A stretch of DNA of 64,000 nucleotides. Source: an uncultured Collinsella sp. Its GTDB lineage: Bacteria > Actinomycetota > Coriobacteriia > Coriobacteriales > Coriobacteriaceae. The DNA is taken from positions 33,089-97,088 of the forward strand of contig UQWV01000002.1 in NCBI GenBank assembly GCA_900544845.1, read 5' to 3'. The notes under the pieces were generated by a model. It was not told the DNA's origin. It did no database searches and saw only the letters and a program-made list of their open reading frames with translations. Positions 60,546 through 64,000 of the stretch are shown here, one piece after another. How positions within the stretch are numbered: the stretch's first letter is position 1; each line of letters starts with the position of its first letter. The position numbers and the translations under genes were made by a program.

Positions 60546-61964
60546 CTAGAAGATCTGGCGCAGGTCTCCGCGGTTGAGGGCTTCGTCGAAGAGGTGCTTG
60601 AATACCACGCTACCGTGCAGGCCGTCGTGCTCGAACTCGTTGGTCACCCAGGCATGCGAGTTGCCCACGCGGCTGAGCGTATCAAGCTGCAGGCCCGAAT
60701 CCACGTACATGTCGTCGAAATACACCGCGGCCTGCAGGGGCACCTCGTTGCACGCCAGTCGCTGCGGGTCGTAGATCTTGTCCCAGCTGGTGTCTTCCAT
60801 CAGCAGGTCCATGGCGGGCTTGAAGGGCTTGAGCTCGGGCATCTGCTCGAACATCCACGGGAACATGGCCTCGCCGGTAAACATGAGCGGGCGCGCGAGT
60901 GTGTCGAACTCGGCACGATGGGCCTTCTCCTCTGCTGCGGCCCAGCGAATGGGCATGGTGTCGCCGTCGGCGTAGATAAACTCCTGCAGTGTCCAGTACA
61001 GCGGGTTCGTGCGTGTGTTGGTGCGCTCGAAGGCGCGCATCAAAAAGCTGTCGGATACCGAGGAGCCGCAGCTCAGCGTACCGTCGCCAGTAACAAAAGC
61101 GTGATCGATAGTCCAATGCATGCGCTCAAAGCTCGGCTTCATGCCAAAGTCGCTGCCCATGAGCTGTAGGCGCTCGACCGTCATCGGCGAGCCGTCGGGC
61201 AGCACGGGCTTCTGAGCCTCGAGCGCATCGGCCAGGGCTGCCACGCGCTCGACGTCAGCGGGATAGCGGTCATAATACTGCTGCGTCTTGGCGGCCATGC
61301 GCGGGAAGGTGTGCGCGTAGACCTCGCTTGCGCTCGCCGGTACGTGGGGGATGCCGCCGCAGGTAAAGCTCGCCGCCACGCCCTCGGGGAAGAGCGACAG
61401 GTAGCTCAGCGTCAAAAAACCGCCGTAGCTTTGGCCGAGCGTGACCCACGGCTTGCCGCCAAAGCCCACTAGGCGCAGGTACTCAAAATCGCGCACGATG
61501 GAGCTGGCGAGGTGGCGCTTGAGGAAGTCCGCCTGCGAGCGTGCTGTATCGGCGCCGGCGGCCGTTGCGCGATCACCCAGTGCCTTGATCGTGCGTCCGT
61601 CCACGCAGCTACTGCGTCCGGTGCCGCGCTGGTCGGGAAGGACCACGCGGAAGTGCTTGACGGCCTCCTCGATCCAGCCGTCGCTTGTGGGCGACAGCGG
61701 ACGTGGGCTCTCGCCGCCGGGGCCGCCCTGCAAAAACAGGAGCAGCGGCAGATCGTCGTTGATGCGGTCGGGCGCGCTAACCACGCGGTAGAAGAGCTTG
61801 ATGCTCTCGGGCGCGCCGGCGATGGGTGCCGGCATGGCGCCGCGGCGCATGGTACTGCCGACGGCCAGGAGCATCGGCTCCAGGCCGCGCCAGTCAAGGG
61901 GGACGTCGATGCTGTGGTCCTCGACGTAAAGGCCGGGGACGTGGTACGAAGTGATGAGGGCCAT
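60546..61964 (-). CDS. Proline iminopeptidase-like alpha/beta hydrolase (S33)
   Basis: The 473-residue hydrolase resembles prolyl aminopeptidases, which remove N-terminal proline. It has the oxyanion-hole LFLQGGPGGESPRP, LPDQRGTGRSS, the nucleophile elbow TLGQSYGGFLTLSYLSLFPEG and a C-terminal region with GNSHAW holding the likely catalytic His. A large cap domain lies in the middle, as in actinobacterial S33 enzymes of this length. ATG 61964 is chosen with CGGAAGT upstream; the longer frame is not conserved-looking. It stands on the minus strand between proB and proA, which is suggestive of proline metabolism but not proof. Confidence 0.88.
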   Translation of the reverse strand: MALITSYHVPGLYVEDHSIDVPLDWRGLEPMLLAVGSTMRRGAMPAPIAGAPESIKLFYRVVSAPDRINDDLPLLLFLQGGPGGESPRPLSPTSDGWIEEAVKHFRVVLPDQRGTGRSSCVDGRTIKALGDRATAAGADTARSQADFLKRHLASSIVRDFEYLRLVGFGGKPWVTLGQSYGGFLTLSYLSLFPEGVAASFTCGGIPHVPASASEVYAHTFPRMAAKTQQYYDRYPADVERVAALADALEAQKPVLPDGSPMTVERLQLMGSDFGMKPSFERMHWTIDHAFVTGDGTLSCGSSVSDSFLMRAFERTNTRTNPLYWTLQEFIYADGDTMPIRWAAAEEKAHRAEFDTLARPLMFTGEAMFPWMFEQMPELKPFKPAMDLLMEDTSWDKIYDPQRLACNEVPLQAAVYFDDMYVDSGLQLDTLSRVGNSHAWVTNEFEHDGLHGSVVFKHLFDEALNRGDLRQIF

Positions 61965-62076
61965 GCGGTACTTCCGTTCGTTGCGGTGTTTCGGGTTGAC
62001 CAATTCTACCGCCGCGGGCGAGGCCATGCGCAAATCGGCTACCATGGTTGCAAACTTCTAGGAGAAAGGGCCGCCC

Positions 62077-63363
62077 ATGTCGGTCGATATAGCCACGTAT
62101 GTCCACGATCTTGCCGTTGCCGCCAAGGCAGCGTCGGTCTCGCTTGCCACGGCGAGCGATGAGCAGCGCCAGGAGGCCGTGCGCGCCATGGCCGCAGCAC
62201 TGCGCAACGGTGTCGACTCCATCGTCGCCGCCAACGAGCTCGATATGTCCGCCGCGCGCGATGCGGGCACTTCGGCCGGTCTGCTCGACCGTCTGCTGCT
62301 GACGCCTGAGCGCGTCGAGGGCATGGCCGCCGGTTTGGAGAAGCTCGCCGAGCTGCCCGATCCCGTCGGCCGCGTGCTCGACCACCGCGTGCTTGCGAGC
62401 GGTGTGGACCTGACCCGCGTGAGCGTGCCGTTGGGCCTGGTCGCCATGGTCTACGAGGCGCGCCCCAACGTGACGGCCGACGCCGCAGGCATCTGCATCC
62501 GTACCGGCAACGCCTGCATTCTACGCGGCGGCTCGCTGGCCTATCACTCGTGTGCCATGATCGCCGAGCTGCTGGCCGATGCGCTCGAGGCCAAGGGCTT
62601 CCCGCGCGAGGCCGTGTCGATGATCGAGTCCACCGACCGCGAGGCCACCGGCGAGCTCATGAAGCTCCGCGGTATTGTCGACGTACTCATTCCGCGCGGA
62701 GGTGCAGGCCTGATCCAGCGCTGCGTGCGCGAGTCGCTTGTGCCGGTGATCGAGACGGGCACGGGCAACTGCCACATCTACGTGCATGAATCCGCCGACT
62801 TTGATAAGGCGCTCAACATTATCGTTAATGCCAAGACCCAGCGCGTAGGCGTGTGCAATGCCGCCGAGTCGCTGCTGGTCGACCGTGCTGTGGCCGATGC
62901 GTTTTTGCCCGCGGTCGTGACCGTGCTGCATGACCACGGCGTGCTGATTCACGGCGACGAGGCAACCTGCGCCGCATGCGCCGATGCCGGGCTTGTGGAG
63001 GGCGATGACTACGTCGCCGCGACTGAGGAGGACTGGGGTCGCGAGTACCTGGCGCTCGAGATGAGCGTGAAGGTCGTGGCAAACGAGGACGAGGCCATCG
63101 CACACATCAACCGCTACGGCACGATGCACTCCGAGGCCATCGTTGCCGAGGATACGGATGCTTGCGAGCGCTTCCTCGATGCTGTCGATGCCTCGGCCGT
63201 GTACTCCAACGCCAGCACTCGCTTCACTGACGGCGGCGAGTTTGGCCTGGGTGCCGAGATCGGCATCTCGACCCAAAAACTCCACGCCCGTGGCCCCTTT
63301 GCCGCCGAGGCCCTCACCACCTACAAATACAAGCTCCGCGGCACCGGCCAGGTCCGTCCCTAA
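62077..63363 (+). CDS. proA: Glutamate-5-semialdehyde dehydrogenase
   Basis: ProA reduces glutamyl 5-phosphate made by ProB to glutamate semialdehyde. The 428-residue protein shows the aldehyde-dehydrogenase fold with PLGLVAMVYEARPNVTADAAGICIRTGNACILRGG, IDVLIPRGGAGLIQRCV-type sequence, ETGTGNCHIYVHESAD, the catalytic cysteine in VGVCNAAESLLVD, and FTDGGEFGLGAEIGISTQKLHARGP. AGGAG and AAAGGG precede the ATG. proC is not in the window. The terminator hairpin that should follow it has been cut by an IS insertion. Confidence 0.96.
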   Translation: MSVDIATYVHDLAVAAKAASVSLATASDEQRQEAVRAMAAALRNGVDSIVAANELDMSAARDAGTSAGLLDRLLLTPERVEGMAAGLEKLAELPDPVGRVLDHRVLASGVDLTRVSVPLGLVAMVYEARPNVTADAAGICIRTGNACILRGGSLAYHSCAMIAELLADALEAKGFPREAVSMIESTDREATGELMKLRGIVDVLIPRGGAGLIQRCVRESLVPVIETGTGNCHIYVHESADFDKALNIIVNAKTQRVGVCNAAESLLVDRAVADAFLPAVVTVLHDHGVLIHGDEATCAACADAGLVEGDDYVAATEEDWGREYLALEMSVKVVANEDEAIAHINRYGTMHSEAIVAEDTDACERFLDAVDASAVYSNASTRFTDGGEFGLGAEIGISTQKLHARGPFAAEALTTYKYKLRGTGQVRP

Positions 63364-63376
63364 CGCCCGCGCAAAC

Positions 63377-63408
63377 AAAAACCACCACAAAGGTGCCTGT
63401 CCCCTTTG
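63377..63408 (+). repeat. CCACCACAAAGG palindrome, copy 6, truncated by IS
   Basis: The left arm and loop of the family are intact, up to CCCCTTTG at 63401-63408, and then the sequence changes to GGCTTATAGGACAAAA instead of TGGTGGTTTT. The right arm is missing. Confidence 0.8.
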
Positions 63409-63931
63409 GGCTTATAGGACAAAATGTGTGTCCCGATAGAACATCCGTTTCTATCCATTAATCAAGCCAGAACGGGTACGGGTCCCTGTGGTGGAGGTCC
63501 TCCCACACGGCCCTGTCGCCCCACTCCGGCCCTCCGTCCTCGCGCGACGGCGAGGCGGAGTAGACGCTGAACAGGAAGTCGATGTCCGCGTCGGTCGGCA
63601 TCGCGGCGAGCTTCTCGCGCGCCGTCCTCGCGTCCCCCGAGTGCGCGTGGCACCACCAGAACACCGCCTTCACGCGCTTGACCGACGTCAGCCCCCGGTG
63701 GTTGCGCAGGACGGCCCTCAGCTGCGAGTTCACCCCTCCCTCGATCATGTTGTTGGTCGACGGCAGCGGGCCGGCCTTGGCTAGGGCGGGGTCGAGGTAG
63801 GTGAACAGCGTCCCCGCCGACACCAGCGACGACAGCGACGAGCGCGCCCGCCTCAGCCTCTCGTGGGTGTAGACCCTCCTGCCGTCCACCACGGTCCTGT
63901 CCTCCAGGAAGTCGGCCCAGAACTGGATTGG
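63409..63931 (-). mobile_element. Remnant of an IS256/IS1249-type insertion sequence
   Basis: The element seems to begin at GGCTTATAGGACAAAATG (about 63409) inside the palindrome after proA and contains the 3' half of a transposase gene. Its other end is replaced near 63926-63931 by foreign sequence running to the window edge, possibly another IS (ACACTGATGTGGACAG... and a possible ATG at 63985). Exact ends and target duplications cannot be fixed. Confidence 0.6.
63458..63931 (-). pseudogene. Transposase, N-terminally truncated (IS256/IS1249-like)
   Basis: The frame from 63931 to the stop at 63458 reads FWADFLEDRTVVDGRRVYTHERLRRA..., STNNMIEGGVNSQLRAVLRNHRGLTSVKRVKAVFWWCHAHSG, the C-terminal catalytic part of mutator-type transposases of the IS1249 branch, with the conserved Glu in MIEGG. 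Upstream of 63931 the frame meets a stop codon and unrelated sequence, so the first half is lost and the gene is dead unless it continues by rearrangement. The C-terminal tail SREDGGPEWGDRAVWEDLHHRD looks intact. Confidence 0.8.
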
Positions 63932-64000
63932 CTACACTGATGTGGACAGTTCCGGGAGGGGCGCAGGAGACGGGAGGGCCGTATATGAGGGACCCCAGGC

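Overview
The window looks like a stretch of core chromosome from a Coriobacteriia gut actinobacterium, most probably Collinsella or a close relative. This rests on the GC-rich, strongly codon-biased genes, the mix of actinobacterial and Firmicute-like families (several DegV proteins, a B3/4-domain protein, a QueH-type queuosine enzyme, ATP-dependent PEP carboxykinase, L-lactate permease), and the dense set of small palindromic repeats between genes. The genus is an inference from gene content; no rRNA lies in the window. About 55 protein genes, one tRNA (Ala, anticodon CGC), one probable structured RNA and a truncated transposase are supported. There is no CRISPR array, prophage or rRNA operon.

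Layout. 0-15 kb: a truncated DegV gene, an unassigned TIM-barrel protein, an RsmB/RsmF-type RNA methyltransferase, a divergent MetRS-like synthetase, then three queuosine genes (queH, queA, tgt) interspersed with a membrane-anchored coiled-coil protein and an SDR oxidoreductase, followed by LOG and a second DegV. 15-24 kb: HAD phosphatase, M20 dipeptidase, the pstSCAB phosphate importer, an ABC-F ATPase and a Cof-type HAD. 24-33 kb is metal-themed: a short DtxR-family repressor with its own probable operators, a Zn/Cd-type P1B ATPase with a separate HMA metallochaperone and an ArsR/SmtB zinc sensor sharing three operator copies, and a histidine-rich Mn/As-type transporter. Between them sit an AT-richer island carrying a MITE-like element and a PD-(D/E)XK-like protein. 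33-46 kb: nitroreductase, tandem histidine phosphatases, serA/serC with a DUF1015-like protein, a second PD-(D/E)XK-like paralogue, a K+/H+ antiporter, a phosphoesterase and a flippase. 46-64 kb: lactate permease and pckA, B3/4 protein, MarR, third DegV, MGMT-like protein, trpS, a WecA/TagO-type transferase, a radical-SAM protein, tRNA-Ala, pncB, proB and proA on either side of an opposite-strand proline iminopeptidase, and an IS remnant at the right edge.

The genes form coherent functional groups: lactate uptake with gluconeogenic PEP formation; serine and proline synthesis beside peptidases; queuosine tRNA modification; phosphate import; and zinc/iron/manganese homeostasis with visible operator sequences.

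The most unusual content is non-coding. At least five families of intergenic palindromes occur in multiple copies. One is a composite element of about 240 bp with a conserved CAGAAG hairpin loop on compensatory stems, found 3' of three plus-strand genes. Another is a six-copy terminator-like hairpin, one copy of which has been cut by an IS insertion. A probable structured RNA (6S-like or an unassigned class) lies upstream of the wecA-like gene. The two PD-(D/E)XK-like paralogues are the best protein candidates for an undescribed function.
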